NCBI RefSeq assembly: GCF_009739465.1
Contig: NZ_WHOM01000064.1
Coordinates: forward strand, 1-64,000
Length of the DNA stretch: 64,000 nucleotides
Source: Streptomyces apocyni
GTDB taxonomy: Bacteria; Actinomycetota; Actinomycetes; Streptomycetales; Streptomycetaceae
Direction: 5' to 3'
Shown one piece after another: positions 1 through 8,555 of the stretch. A model generated the notes under the pieces. It was not told where the DNA came from. It did no database searches and saw only the letters and a list, made by a program, of their open reading frames with translations. The stretch's first letter is position 1, and each line of letters starts with the position of its first letter. A program made the translations under genes and the position numbers.

Positions 1-232
1 TTGCTGAGTCTCACTTTGATGTCCGGCGAAGTTCTCAGCTCGACGTCATATGTTCCGCTGTTGCTGCAGCCCTTGTCACGTGCTCATTTGCTGATCCTCG
101 GCAGAATCAAGGGCGGCAGCCGGTGAGAAGTTGATGTGACGTCAGATGGGAAACTGCAGGACATTGAAGTGAGAATGCCGATAGTTAACCCTACTTGACC
201 TGCAGGTTCTTCCAGCTGGGCGGAATTCGGCT
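1..232. other. AT-richer flank, no gene seen
   Basis: No reading frame here has Streptomyces-like codon use, and the base composition is clearly less GC-rich than the rest of the window. It ends where the inverted repeat of the neighbouring IS5-type element begins. I see nothing functional in it. Confidence 0.4.
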
Positions 233-265
233 AAGTGCTGTCTCGTAATCCCACGAGGCTGAGGG

Positions 266-679
266 TCATGCCGTGTCCGGATCGGCGCCGATGGCGCCGG
301 CCGAGCGAAGCGAACGCCCGAGGTCTCCGGTGAGGATGCGGGGGTGGCGCCGCCACCACCACAGGTCGGGGCCGGGCAGCCTGTGGAACTGATCGAGTGC
401 TTGGCCGTCGTCGTCGATGGTCGCGGCCTTGTATTGGGCGTCCAGGGCTTTGATCCGCGGGGTCCAGAGCTGGACGACGTGTTCGTCCAGCAGGAGCCAC
501 GCTTCGTGCAGCCAGTTTCGGCAGTAGAGGTCGTTGGTGTACTCGTAGATGTCGTCGCCGTAGCCGCGCTCGATGACGCTCACCAGGGCAGCCCACGCGT
601 TCACCCTTTGGGTGACCGTGAATGTCGTCCGCCAGCCGCGCTGGTGCAACAGCTCTCCCACCTCGGTTTCAGTAGCCAC
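266..679 (-). CDS. hypothetical protein within the IS ends
   Basis: This 137-residue protein has normal high-GC codon use. I do not assign a family. It is rich in Trp and Tyr (clusters such as WLHEAWLLLDEH, WWWRRH) and looks like a compact globular protein with no signal peptide or membrane segment. Its stop lies about 16 bases from the left inverted repeat and it points away from the transposase, so it may be carried by the element. The N-terminus, with a Glu-rich start then LLHQRGWRTTF, reads like a conserved soluble helix. The overlapping plus-strand frame is judged a shadow because its residue composition is poor. Confidence 0.55.
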   Translation of the reverse strand: MATETEVGELLHQRGWRTTFTVTQRVNAWAALVSVIERGYGDDIYEYTNDLYCRNWLHEAWLLLDEHVVQLWTPRIKALDAQYKAATIDDDGQALDQFHRLPGPDLWWWRRHPRILTGDLGRSLRSAGAIGADPDTA

Positions 680-779
680 GGGCGTGAGGCTCTCATGCCG
701 AATCCGTCCGGGCGACCGAGATGTGTCCCGTCAGAGGCTGGCGTGCCCCGCAGCATGATCAAGATGAGACGATCTCGCC

Positions 780-1545
780 GTGGCTGGTGTGATCACGGCG
801 TCGGAGCCGTCCTGGATAGCCCCGTTCAGCGGGCTGAGCGCGAGGCAGTTCGGGAAGCTGGTGACCGTTCTGCGGCGCCAGGGTGCGGACGCCGCCCGCA
901 AGGGCCGGCCGTGGCGCCCTTCTCTGGAGGACCGGGCCCTGCTGTGGCCTACTGGCGCACGAACCTGACCATGCGGCAACTCGCCCCGCTGTTCGGGGTG
1001 TCCAAGTCGGCGGCGGACCGCATCATTGACCACCTCGGGCCGATGCTCGCGCTTCAGCCCCGCAAGAGGTTCGCCAGGGACACCGTGCTCATCGTGGACG
1101 GCACCCTGGTCCCCACCCGCGACCACACCATTGCCGAGCGGTCGAAGAACTACCGGTACTCCACCAACCACCAGGTCGTCATCGACGCCGACACCCGCCT
1201 GGTCGTCGTGGTCGGCCGGCCGCTCGCCGGGAACCGCAACGACTGCAAGGCATGGGAGGAGTCCGGCGCCAAGGCCGTCGTCGGCAAGACTATGACGATC
1301 GCCGACGGCGGCTACCCGGGCACCGGACTCGTCATCCCGCACCGCCGCGAGCGCGGCCAGGCCGGACTCCCGGACTGGAAAGAGGAACACAACAAGTCCC
1401 ACGAGCAGGTCCGAGCCCGCGTCGAGCACGCCTTCGCCCGCATGAAGACATGGAAGATCCTCCGCGACTGCCGCCTCAAAGGCGACGGCGTCCATCACGC
1501 CATGCTCGGCTCGCCCGGATGCACAGCCTCGCCCTCGCCGGATAA
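780..1545 (+). pseudogene. IS5-family DDE transposase, two frameshifts
   Basis: The reading begins MAGVITASEPSWIAPFSGLS and continues through an HTH (MRQLAPLFGVSKSAADRI) into a DDE_Tnp_4-type catalytic domain. The acidic residues are visible in VDGTLVP, ADGGYPG and VEHAFARMK. The frame is lost twice. Near 940 one base is missing between LL and VAYWRTN, and near 1505 one base is missing after HAMLG, so the expected end (ARMHSLALAG, stop at 1545) lies in the next frame. Restoring both bases gives a normal protein of about 255 residues. Either the element is dead or these are sequencing errors. It lies inside inverted repeats. Confidence 0.8.
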
Positions 1546-1640
1546 GCGAGCGGGCCGCACAGCGGCCAACCATGCCCGAGGCAACCCGAAGATCATTTAC
1601 GGGACAGCACTTCGATGCCGGTCTGCCTCTTCTGCGCTGA

Positions 1641-1850
1641 GTCAACCCTGCGCGTGCGGGGCGGAGATGCCACTGAGACCACAGGCCTGATGCCGCCGTG
1701 AGTCATCCCTGCGCGTGCGGGGCGGAGTATACGGGCAGAACCTGCGGCTCCCGGGTGAGCAGGAGTCATCCCTGCCTGTGCTGGGCGGAGTACGCCTCCT
1801 GATCCGGCGGACGCGGCTCGGTCGAATCATCCCAGCGTGTGCGGGGTGGG
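1641..1850 (-). CRISPR. CRISPR array 1, four repeats, type I-E-like
   Basis: Four repeats start at 1641, 1702, 1765 and 1825, a period of 60-63 bases. The core CCCTGCGCGTGCGGGG forms a short stem. Read on the minus strand the repeat ends in GGGATGAC, the usual 3' end of actinobacterial I-E repeats, so the array is put on the minus strand. Repeat 2 is canonical, repeat 1 has one change, and repeats 3 and 4 have several. The three spacers are about 33-37 bases. No cas operon is present; a broken cas3 start lies just to the right. Confidence 0.8.
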
Positions 1851-1965
1851 CCGTGTGCGTCATCGGTGACGTGAAGTAAGTCTAGTGTACTGGTCGTTAC
1901 GTGATCGATTGGTGCAGGTAAGCGCGAATGCGGCTGAAGGGGACTGTGGGTGGGGGTGGTTGAGG

Positions 1966-2367
1966 ATGCGCGGTATCGACCTCGGGGCGTGGGCGGAGTT
2001 TGAGTCAGCGACTTGGACGTCGTATCCGCTGCTGTTCCGGATGCTGGATGACGCGGCGGATGCAGCGGTGCTGTGGGACAGGATCTTGAGCTCGTCGCAG
2101 CGTGCGGTGATCGGCGAAGGCCTGGGTGTGGGCGAGGAGCAGTCGCGGTCGCTGACGGTGTCACTGGCGGGCTTGCGGGAGCTGGGCAAGCTGGTGCCGG
2201 GCTTCCAACAGCGTGAGCGTGGCGCGTGGGAGCGGCTGGGCGAGGATCGCGTGGCCGGGGCGGGCCGTATCTCGCCGGTACCGGTGGAGGTAGACCCGTA
2301 CTCGATGCACGTGGTGTTCGGTGTGCGAGATAGGCGATCAGGCGCCTGGACCAGTGCAGTGACGTAG
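1966..2367 (+). pseudogene. cas3: Cas3 N-terminal HD-domain remnant
   Basis: The frame carries the start of a type I-E Cas3: SYPLLFRMLDDAADAAVLWD, then QRAVIGEGLGVGEEQSRSL, then LAGLRELGKLVPGFQQ. In active Cas3 proteins the last stretch reads LAGLHDLGK, where His-Asp bind the metal; here both are replaced (Arg-Glu). The frame stops after about 133 residues, before any helicase motif, although Cas3 is normally 750-950 residues. It follows CRISPR array 1 by about 110 bases. It is best read as the remains of a lost cas operon. ATG 1966 is chosen because homologues begin close to the DLxxW segment; the frame is open from 1885. Confidence 0.7.
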
Positions 2368-2434
2368 TCCTTGAGTTCCTCGCCCGCCCCTCGATATGTC
2401 CGGCAGGGGCACAGCCTTGGTGGGGGGCTACGGT

Positions 2435-5089
2435 TCACGCGCCTTCGAAGCCGCCGAAGTCCGTCGCCCACCGCATGCGGTCCAGGGACAGTTCGGCACG
2501 GGCAGCTGCCTCTCCGGCCTGGTCCCCGAGCTGGTGGAAAAGGTCGGCAGCTGCCCTGAAGGAATCCAGCATCCCTGCCCGATCCTCCCCGTTCTTCTGC
2601 GCCAGGCCCCGCAGGCTCAGTGTCGTCGCCTGGCCGGCCTGGTCCCCCAGGTCCATGAAGACGGTCAGTGCCGAAGCATGGGCCTGCAGTGCCTCCTGTG
2701 CCTGTCCCTGGGCCAAGAGGGCCGCCCCCAGACCGTTCAGCGCGTTTGCAGTGCCCGGTGCGTCGCCCACGTCGCTGTAGCAGTCGCGGGCGCGCTCCAG
2801 CGCTGGCCGTGCCTCGTCCGGCCGCCTGCTGGTGTTGAGGGTGAGCCCTGCGTTGAGCCAGGAACCTGCCTCAGCGTGGACGTCTCCGAGCTCGCCGTAG
2901 AGTGCGGCTGCGGCCCGATGCGCGACGACCGCCTTCGCCGGCTCCCGCATCTCCCGATGGCACGAACCCGCATTGTTGAGTACCTGGGCGTCGCCGTACC
3001 GGTCGCCTGCTTCGGCGAACAGTGTCCGGGCTCGCTCGTACGTCGCGAGCGCCTGGTGGAACTCGCGGATGCGACATTGGGCGAGCCCCAGGTTGTTGAG
3101 GGCTTGAGCCCGGCCGCGAATGTCGCCCGTTTCCTTGTACATGCCGGCCGCCTCCCGGTGCTCACGTAGCGCCAGGGAGGCCTGGTGCGACTGCTGGTGG
3201 CACAGCCCGAGGTTGTTGAGCGCCTGCGCCTGACCGTGCAGGTCGTCCGCCTGCCTGAACAGTTCCAGAGCGCGCTCATGGTTTGCCACTGCCTGAGAGA
3301 CGTCGCCCGCCTGACGTAGGGCGAGGCCGGTGAAATTGAGGGCCTGGGCCTCTTGGAGTACCGCGCCGCAGGCGCGGAACGCTGACGCTGCCTGCGTGCC
3401 CGTCGTGATCCAGTCGTCGTAGTGACGCCCCCGATCGAAGAAAGCGCCCAGAGCCAAGGCCAGGTATCCGTACGCCGCACTGTCCTGCGGCGCGCTGAGT
3501 GACGCCGCGACCAGATTCGCCCTTTCCGTCTCCAGCCAGGCCATCGCCTGCCGTCGGTCCGCGAAGCCCGCGGTCGGAGGGACGAGCTGCTGGGGCAACT
3601 GGGCGACGGCGGCGCGGGTCGTGCGCAGGTAGTGGCCTAGCAGGCGCTCGCGGGCGGCATCCCTCCCGTCCGCGGCCGCACACGCGATCCCGTGCTCCTC
3701 AGCGTGCAGTCGCAGCAGATCGTGCATGCGCCAGCGGCCCCACACCGTGGAAGGCTCCGCAAGGTGCGCCCGCACCAGATCCTGCAGGGCGCGCTCCGCA
3801 TCGTGGGCGTCGGTGGCGTCCAACAGGCTCATGGCCGCTGCGGTGGAGAGCTCCGGGCCGGGATTGAGCGACAGCAACCGGAACAGCTTCGCCTGCTCCG
3901 CGGTGAGCGCGCGGTAGGAGAGTTCGAAGGCGGCGGTGACGGTCTGGTCCGCATGGCTCAACCGTTCGAGCCTGGTCCGTGCGTCCTGTAGGGCCGCGGC
4001 CAGAGCAGAAAGCGGGCGACGCGCGGTGTCGACGAGCAGCCCCGAGACGATGTGAAGCGCCAGCGGCAGCCCACCGCACAGCTCGGTCATCGCGCGGGCC
4101 GCGTCGATCTCGTCATCGACCCGGGTGTCCTCGTCCCCACATGCCTGGCGCAGTGTTGCCCGGAGCAGCTCGAGTGAGGCGGCGGCTGTCAGGGAGCCGA
4201 GCTCGTGTACACGGGCGCCGATGGCCAAAGTGGTGCGTGAGGTCACCAGGACGGGGGTGGCTCCATCACCCGGCAGCAGCGGCCGGACCTGCGACTCGTT
4301 GCTGGCGTTGTCGAGAACCAGCAGGGTCCGCAGCCCGCCCGCGGTCCGTTGCGCCAGGAGCATACGCAGAAGGGCGGATCGTGCTGCGACGCCAGGGGGA
4401 ACGGCCTCACCGACGACGCCCAAGGCCCTGAGAAAGGTGTCCAGGACATCGGTGGCGACGGCCTGCTGCGCAGCCACCGGGTCGTAGCCGTTCAGGTCGG
4501 CATACAGCACGCCACCGGGACACCAGCCGGGTGCGGCCAGCGCCCGGCCTGCGACCTGGAGGACCAGTTCGGTCTTGCCCACGCCGCCCATGCCGACGAC
4601 CATCTGGACCCGTGCTGCCTGACGTTCGTCCTTGGCAGAGGGGGTGAGCGGCGCTAGAAGCGTACGCACCTCCTCCTCGCGGCCGACGAACGTCTCGGCG
4701 GTCCGGGGCAGAGCCGCCAGGGCCCGAAGGGACGCGAAGGCATCTGGTTCGGGGTCAGCTTCGGGGTCCTCGACGCATGCCGTCGGGCCACGGGAGGCGT
4801 TCCGGGTGCTGAAGGCCTTCGCTGCCGTACGGCGCAGCGTGAGGAGCTCGCCGACGGGTAGCCTCAGCTCGCGGGCCAGCGCGGCCACGGTGTGCTCCAA
4901 GGGCAGCGGACCCTCGGGGTCGAGCGCCGAGTGGAGAGTCGTGCGCGATATGCCGGCCAGATCGGCCAGCTGCTTCTTGCTCGACAGCGCGGAGGAGGCC
5001 TGGGCGTTGGCCAGCCGGTCGGCCAGCCTCCGGCGGAACACCCCGTAGTCACCGGCGTCTGGACCTCCCTCTTCTGGCGTCTCAGGCAT
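2435..5089 (-). CDS. HTH-NB-ARC-TPR STAND NTPase
   Basis: This 884-residue signalling ATPase has an XRE-like HTH (about 38-80, QLADLAGISRTTLHSAL), the linker TFVGREEE (133-140), an NB-ARC domain with P-loop GMGGVGKTEL (166-175), Walker B LLVLDNAS and a CGGLPLAL motif. The C-terminal third is made of TPR units (repeated ALNNLGLxHxQ-type pairs). STAND proteins are switch ATPases: ligand sensing by the repeats releases the nucleotide-bound domain to oligomerise. With an HTH in front, the output is probably DNA binding. It is divergent from a small membrane-protein gene. It sits between two CRISPR arrays of the same repeat family, so it may have been inserted into or exchanged for a former CRISPR-Cas locus. 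Confidence 0.88.
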   Translation of the reverse strand: MPETPEEGGPDAGDYGVFRRRLADRLANAQASSALSSKKQLADLAGISRTTLHSALDPEGPLPLEHTVAALARELRLPVGELLTLRRTAAKAFSTRNASRGPTACVEDPEADPEPDAFASLRALAALPRTAETFVGREEEVRTLLAPLTPSAKDERQAARVQMVVGMGGVGKTELVLQVAGRALAAPGWCPGGVLYADLNGYDPVAAQQAVATDVLDTFLRALGVVGEAVPPGVAARSALLRMLLAQRTAGGLRTLLVLDNASNESQVRPLLPGDGATPVLVTSRTTLAIGARVHELGSLTAAASLELLRATLRQACGDEDTRVDDEIDAARAMTELCGGLPLALHIVSGLLVDTARRPLSALAAALQDARTRLERLSHADQTVTAAFELSYRALTAEQAKLFRLLSLNPGPELSTAAAMSLLDATDAHDAERALQDLVRAHLAEPSTVWGRWRMHDLLRLHAEEHGIACAAADGRDAARERLLGHYLRTTRAAVAQLPQQLVPPTAGFADRRQAMAWLETERANLVAASLSAPQDSAAYGYLALALGAFFDRGRHYDDWITTGTQAASAFRACGAVLQEAQALNFTGLALRQAGDVSQAVANHERALELFRQADDLHGQAQALNNLGLCHQQSHQASLALREHREAAGMYKETGDIRGRAQALNNLGLAQCRIREFHQALATYERARTLFAEAGDRYGDAQVLNNAGSCHREMREPAKAVVAHRAAAALYGELGDVHAEAGSWLNAGLTLNTSRRPDEARPALERARDCYSDVGDAPGTANALNGLGAALLAQGQAQEALQAHASALTVFMDLGDQAGQATTLSLRGLAQKNGEDRAGMLDSFRAAADLFHQLGDQAGEAAARAELSLDRMRWATDFGGFEGA

Positions 5090-5207
5090 CGTTCCCCCGC
5101 GTTGTCACGTGTTCGGCCGTGTCCATTCTCGTCCGGGTGAACCCCGCTGAACACTGATTCCGGGAGCTTAGATCACGTCAACACCCCGCCATCACAGGGA
5201 GATTGTC

Positions 5208-5414
5208 GTGGATCTCGTTGTCGTTCTGCTGGTCACCGTGCTCGTGGTGATCGTCGCGCTGCTGGCCGGGGCCGGTGCAGGCAAGCTCGCCCGCCTGGAC
5301 GGCGCCACCTACCCTGCCGCCCTCACCCGGGCCGCCGTGGCCTTTACTGCGGTGCTCACCCTCGCCGCCGCCGTGACCGCCGCCTACGCGGCCCTCGCCG
5401 CCCTGGTCGCTTGA
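5208..5414 (+). CDS. small two-helix membrane protein
   Basis: A 68-residue protein starting at GTG, with AGGGAG about eight bases upstream. It has two hydrophobic segments: residues 2-24 (VVLLVTVLVVIVALLAGAG) and about 44-67 (AVLTLAAAVTAAYAALAALV). A short basic loop (KLARLDG) lies between them. It is divergent from the STAND gene, about 120 bases apart, and may share its regulatory region. I do not recognise a family; a membrane partner or target for the STAND protein is only a guess. Confidence 0.6.
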   Translation: MDLVVVLLVTVLVVIVALLAGAGAGKLARLDGATYPAALTRAAVAFTAVLTLAAAVTAAYAALAALVA

Positions 5415-5550
5415 ACGGACCCGCACCTCGGGACGAGCGGCCGCGGGCCTTCCAGCCCGGTGTGGGGGTCGGGCACCGTGCTGCAGGGTCGGCGCGCCTC
5501 CGCCGGTACGCTCGGTGAGCTTGCGTGGGACTGCGTGCCCATTGTTGGCA

Positions 5551-5698
5551 ATCGTCCCTGCGTGTGCGGGGCGGAGCGCCGAGCTCATGTGTGGCTGGGC
5601 AGCAACTGAGTGTCATCCCTGCGCGTGCGGGGCGGAGAGGGCGAAAAGGGGCCCTGGTTCCGCCGCCTGGGTGTCATCCCTGCGCGTGCGGGGCGGAG
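5551..5698 (-). CRISPR. CRISPR array 2, three repeats, same repeat family
   Basis: Repeats start at 5551, 5612 and 5673, exactly 61 bases apart, with the same CCCTGCGCGTGCGGGG core as array 1. The second and third are identical over 26 bases; the first has changes near its start and CGTGTG in the stem. On the minus strand the decayed repeat is at the trailer end, which fits a leader to the right of 5698. Two spacers of about 33-35 bases remain. No cas genes are nearby. Confidence 0.8.
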
Positions 5699-5854
5699 AC
5701 TTGCTGAGCTGGGACGCTATCAGAGCCCCCCGCAGTTTTGCCTGTCCGCAAGACTGGTTTGCGTGGTTGATTTTGGTCATGGCGGGTGAGATCGGTGCGC
5801 TAGCGGATTGGCCCTGGCCGCCGGGGGAGTGGCGTTGTGGCCCATCAGGACGGG

Positions 5855-6313
5855 CTGATGGCGCTCGTTGAGATTCAGAAAGCGCCATCAGCGTATCCGG
5901 TTACCCAGCACAGCAGGCCCGCCATCGTCGCCCAGTTCGCCTCCACCGACTGCCGGGCCTGCCCGTCAAGGACGCACTGCACCTCCTCCCGGAGGGGCAG
6001 TCGGATACTCACCCTGCGGCCGAAAGAGCTGCACGAGATCCAGACTGCCGCCCGCGCCGAGCAGAAGACCCGGACCTGGCGGGACAAGTACGAACTGCGC
6101 GCCGGGGTCGAGAGCACGATCAACCAGGCCCTGGACATGACCGGAATCCGCCGCGCCTGCTACCGAAGACTGGCCAAGGTCCGCCTCCAGCACCTCTTCT
6201 CCGCCACCGCCCTGAACGTCATCCGCCTCGACGACGACTACTGGAGCACCACCCCGCTCAGCAGACCCCGGACCAGCAGACTCGAACACCTTGCCTACAT
6301 ACTCACAGCCTGA
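5855..6313 (+). pseudogene. IS1182-family transposase C-terminal fragment
   Basis: About 150 residues match the end of IS1182-type transposases: a Cys-rich stretch (STDCRACPSRTHC), RILTLRPKELHEIQ, then YELRAGVESTINQALDMTG with the catalytic-region Glu, and a tail RLEHLAYILTA followed by a stop. The N-terminal two thirds, with the first catalytic Asp residues, are missing; the frame opens abruptly after CRISPR array 2. This is a one-sided remnant, probably left by rearrangement. The neighbouring broken hydrolase gene ends against it. Confidence 0.75.
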
Positions 6314-6399
6314 CCGGCGACCGCTCGGAATTGGGCAACGGAGTCGTGCCGTTCCACCCGCTGGCGCCGGTCCGTGCTCGGCACCCGCTCGTCGATCGC

Positions 6400-7037
6400 G
6401 GCGACCACCTCCGGTGTGGGCGAGGGACTGCCGTGCGGTCAGCCGGCCCACCGGGCTCGCGGCGGAGAGCTCGGGCAGGTACGTGCCGATCGGGGCATCG
6501 AGGTCGAGGCGCCCGTCGGCTGCAGCAGTTGCACGGCCAGCGCGGTCACCGGCTTGGTCAAGGAGGCGATGGGAAACGCGGTGTCCGCAGTGATCGGCAG
6601 GCCGCTCCCGGCTACCCGCTCACCTGCCTCGACGACGGTCAGCCGCCCCGAGTAGCGCACGGCGAGCTGCGCGCCCGGCACCCGGTGCGTGCGCGCCAGC
6701 TCGGCGAGACGGGCGGTCAGGAACTCGTCGCTGATGGCCGGGCCCGTGGTGTCGGTCGCCGCCGTGTTCCCGGGGACGACCGCTTCGGGCGCACGCTGTG
6801 GGGCGCAGCTGGCTCGGCCACCGGTGGCTGCCCGGACACGGGTGCGTCCGCGGTGGCCGCGGTACGCACGGCCACCGCCGCCAGGCGTTCGATGGTCGGG
6901 TGCGAGAACAGGTCCCTCGGCACGATGGACCACCCGGCGCGCCGGGCGCGGTAGGCCACTTGGACACAGAGCACCGAGCCCCCGCCCAGCTCGAAGAAGT
7001 CGCCGTCCCGTTCCGGCCCGCCGACTGGCGCGACCAC
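6400..7037 (-). pseudogene. carrier-protein / serine-hydrolase remnant (NRPS-like)
   Basis: Reading leftward, frame one encodes a peptidyl-carrier-type domain (DFFELGGGSVLCVQ with the phosphopantetheine Ser, then DLFSHPTIERLAAVA). Near 6790 the frame shifts into a beta-lactamase-like serine hydrolase start (FPIASLTKPVTALAVQLLQ, with the SxxK motif). Near 6525 it shifts again into DGRLDLDAPIGTYLPEL. The piece ends against the IS1182 fragment. A carrier domain fused to a beta-lactamase-family domain is known at the end of some non-ribosomal peptide synthetases. Both shifts are consistent with single-base changes; the gene is in any case truncated on both sides. Confidence 0.6.
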
Positions 7038-7112
7038 TACGGTCCGGCCTGGGACCGGCTGGATGCCGCCCGCCGCCGCTACGACCCGGATGGCATCCTG
7101 GTACCGGGCTAG
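6999..7112 (+). pseudogene. FAD-linked oxidase C-terminal scrap
   Basis: The short frame VPFRPADWRDHYGPAWDRL continues to RRRYDPDGILVPG and a stop. It matches the C-terminal tail (berberine-bridge type: DWxxHFGPAW, RYDPxxxLTPG) of FAD-dependent oxidoreductases. Only about 37 residues remain. It overlaps antisense to the end of the carrier-protein remnant, so this is a junction between two unrelated former genes. Confidence 0.5.
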
Positions 7113-7223
7113 GGCATCTTCCCCTGACGCAGGCCGTACCCGTCCCGGGAGGCCGTCGGTCGACTGCGGCTCCGCAGATACGTTCCGATACGCCCCCGTC
7201 CAGGGGAGCCCTGGAGTCGGAGG

Positions 7224-7586
7224 TCAGCGCAGAAGCCCGACCAGGGGCAGAGGTGCGCCACAGAGGTCGGCGATGCGCGTGCTGGCCTTCCGCAGTGCGA
7301 GGCTGGTCGTGGTGTGCGAGTCGGATATCCCGTCGAGTTTCTCGGCGTCCGCGGAGAGATCCTCCGGTCCTTCATATCTGTCGGCCAGGTCGGCGAGCGT
7401 ACCCGCCTTACGGAACACCGCATTGTCGATGACCCGGAACTGCCGCAGTTCGCTGCCCAGCTCCTCGTAGCCCCGGCAGACGTCGGCCCTCGTTGCCGGC
7501 TCCTTGTCGATGAGGCAGCCGTCCACGAACGAGTAGATCAGGAAGCCCGCTCCGGCACAGAGCGACAACCGACGTAATAGTGCCAT
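7224..7586 (-). CDS. small exported or membrane-anchored protein
   Basis: A 120-residue protein with a strong ribosome-binding site (AAGGAG, eight bases before ATG 7586). The N-terminus MALLRRLSLCAGAGFLIYSF has a charged start and a hydrophobic stretch with an early Cys, so it is a signal anchor or possible lipoprotein; no clean lipobox is visible. The remainder is charged and helical. It is the last gene of a minus-strand cluster with the cyclase and the membrane protein upstream, 106 bases after the cyclase stop. Family not recognised. Confidence 0.6.
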   Translation of the reverse strand: MALLRRLSLCAGAGFLIYSFVDGCLIDKEPATRADVCRGYEELGSELRQFRVIDNAVFRKAGTLADLADRYEGPEDLSADAEKLDGISDSHTTTSLALRKASTRIADLCGAPLPLVGLLR

Positions 7587-7691
7587 CGCATAACTCCTTC
7601 GTCATGAGTGGATACCGTCCCCAGCCGCTCTGCCAGACCGCGGCGCGTGCTGCCGGAGCGGAACGGATGTGCTCCGCCCGCGCGGCGGAAC

Positions 7692-8555
7692 TCAGCGGCG
7701 CCGCCACCATTTCCCAGCGCCGCGCGCCACGGAGATGCCGTGCCCCGCGATCATGGAGCGCGACATCGAGAAGTCGCCGTCGGCGTGGACGGATACCCCT
7801 GCCGTCGCCGCGCGCCGCTCGCCCTCGCTGTCGCTTCGAGCCGCTGCTTCCCGTGCCACGCCGGGAGCAGTTGCCGGGTCTCCCGGTACGTTCAGCCATG
7901 CGCGCGCTTCGGTCTCCTTGACCAGCACCTCGACCTCGCAGAACGACTCGGCGTCGATCGCGGGCTGGGCGCCTCGTACCACGGTGTCGTAGACCGCGTC
8001 CGACACCAGCAGCGCGACGTCGCTCCTGGCGCTGTCGAGAGCCCGGCGCAGCGGGGCGCTGTCACAGAGCCGGAAGACATGGTTCACGGCGGTCCCCGCG
8101 ACGCCGTGAGCATCGCGGTGCACCTGGCCGATGTGGGCGGCGACACGGAGCCGCAGCAGCGGATCGCTGCGTCGGCGCCCGCCCAGTGCGCGGTCGAGGC
8201 GCAGCAGGATCTCGCCCAGGACCATCCGCTTGGGGAGTTCCGGCGGTATGACGATCAATACGCCGTCTCCCCGGTCCTCGTGCGGGCACGCGTCCCACAC
8301 CGCCCTTGTGAAGGCGGCACGCAGTTCTCGGTACAGGTCTTCCCGGGTGCGGAGTTGTTCGTGATCCGAGCGGCCCCCGAATGACTCAACGTCGACGAAG
8401 AGCAGCATGACGTGTTCCGGGATGCGTGTCCGGTCACGGCTCCTTGCGGGGCCCGGGCCAGGGCCGGTCGGGGTCGCGGCGTCAGCTCGACGGAACGGGA
8501 AAGCCACCGAAGCTCCGTTCACCGTTGTGGTCGTCGACCACGACCAGGAAGGCAC
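7692..8555 (-). CDS. class III nucleotide cyclase-like protein
   Basis: The core of this 287-residue frame fits a class III adenylate/guanylate cyclase domain: metal-binding Asp in LLFVDVESF (about residue 55), second Asp in RGDGVLIVIP (about 97), and the transition-state pair Asn/Arg in GTAVNHVFRLCD (about 158 and 162). It would make a cyclic nucleotide signal. After the domain comes a low-complexity tail with a Gly/Asp tag (HADGDFSMSRSMIAGHG). The start is uncertain. The longest frame overlaps the upstream gene by 74 bases, an AAGGAG before GTG 8437 is out of frame, and ATG 8409 has no site. A one-base error near 8430 is possible. It is grouped with a membrane protein and a divergent Crp-type regulator. 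Confidence 0.75.
   Translation of the reverse strand: MPSWSWSTTTTVNGASVAFPFRRADAATPTGPGPGPARSRDRTRIPEHVMLLFVDVESFGGRSDHEQLRTREDLYRELRAAFTRAVWDACPHEDRGDGVLIVIPPELPKRMVLGEILLRLDRALGGRRRSDPLLRLRVAAHIGQVHRDAHGVAGTAVNHVFRLCDSAPLRRALDSARSDVALLVSDAVYDTVVRGAQPAIDAESFCEVEVLVKETEARAWLNVPGDPATAPGVAREAAARSDSEGERRAATAGVSVHADGDFSMSRSMIAGHGISVARGAGKWWRRR

Larger units (their letters stand above)
233..1612. mobile_element. IS5-family-like insertion element, decayed
   Basis: The left end (233-250, AAGTGCTGTCTCGTAATC) and the right end (1595-1612) are inverted repeats matching at 15 of 18 positions. Between them lie a broken DDE transposase on the plus strand and a small intact ORF on the minus strand beside the left end. 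I could not find a convincing target duplication. About 1.38 kb is longer than a typical one-gene IS5 element, so the small ORF may be a passenger or resident DNA caught between an end and the transposase. Confidence 0.55.

Noticed and set aside
344..1690. Single 448-codon plus-strand frame covering the first IS element
   Set aside because: Only its middle part is the transposase; the first third is antisense to the 137-residue gene and the end is beyond the true transposase stop.
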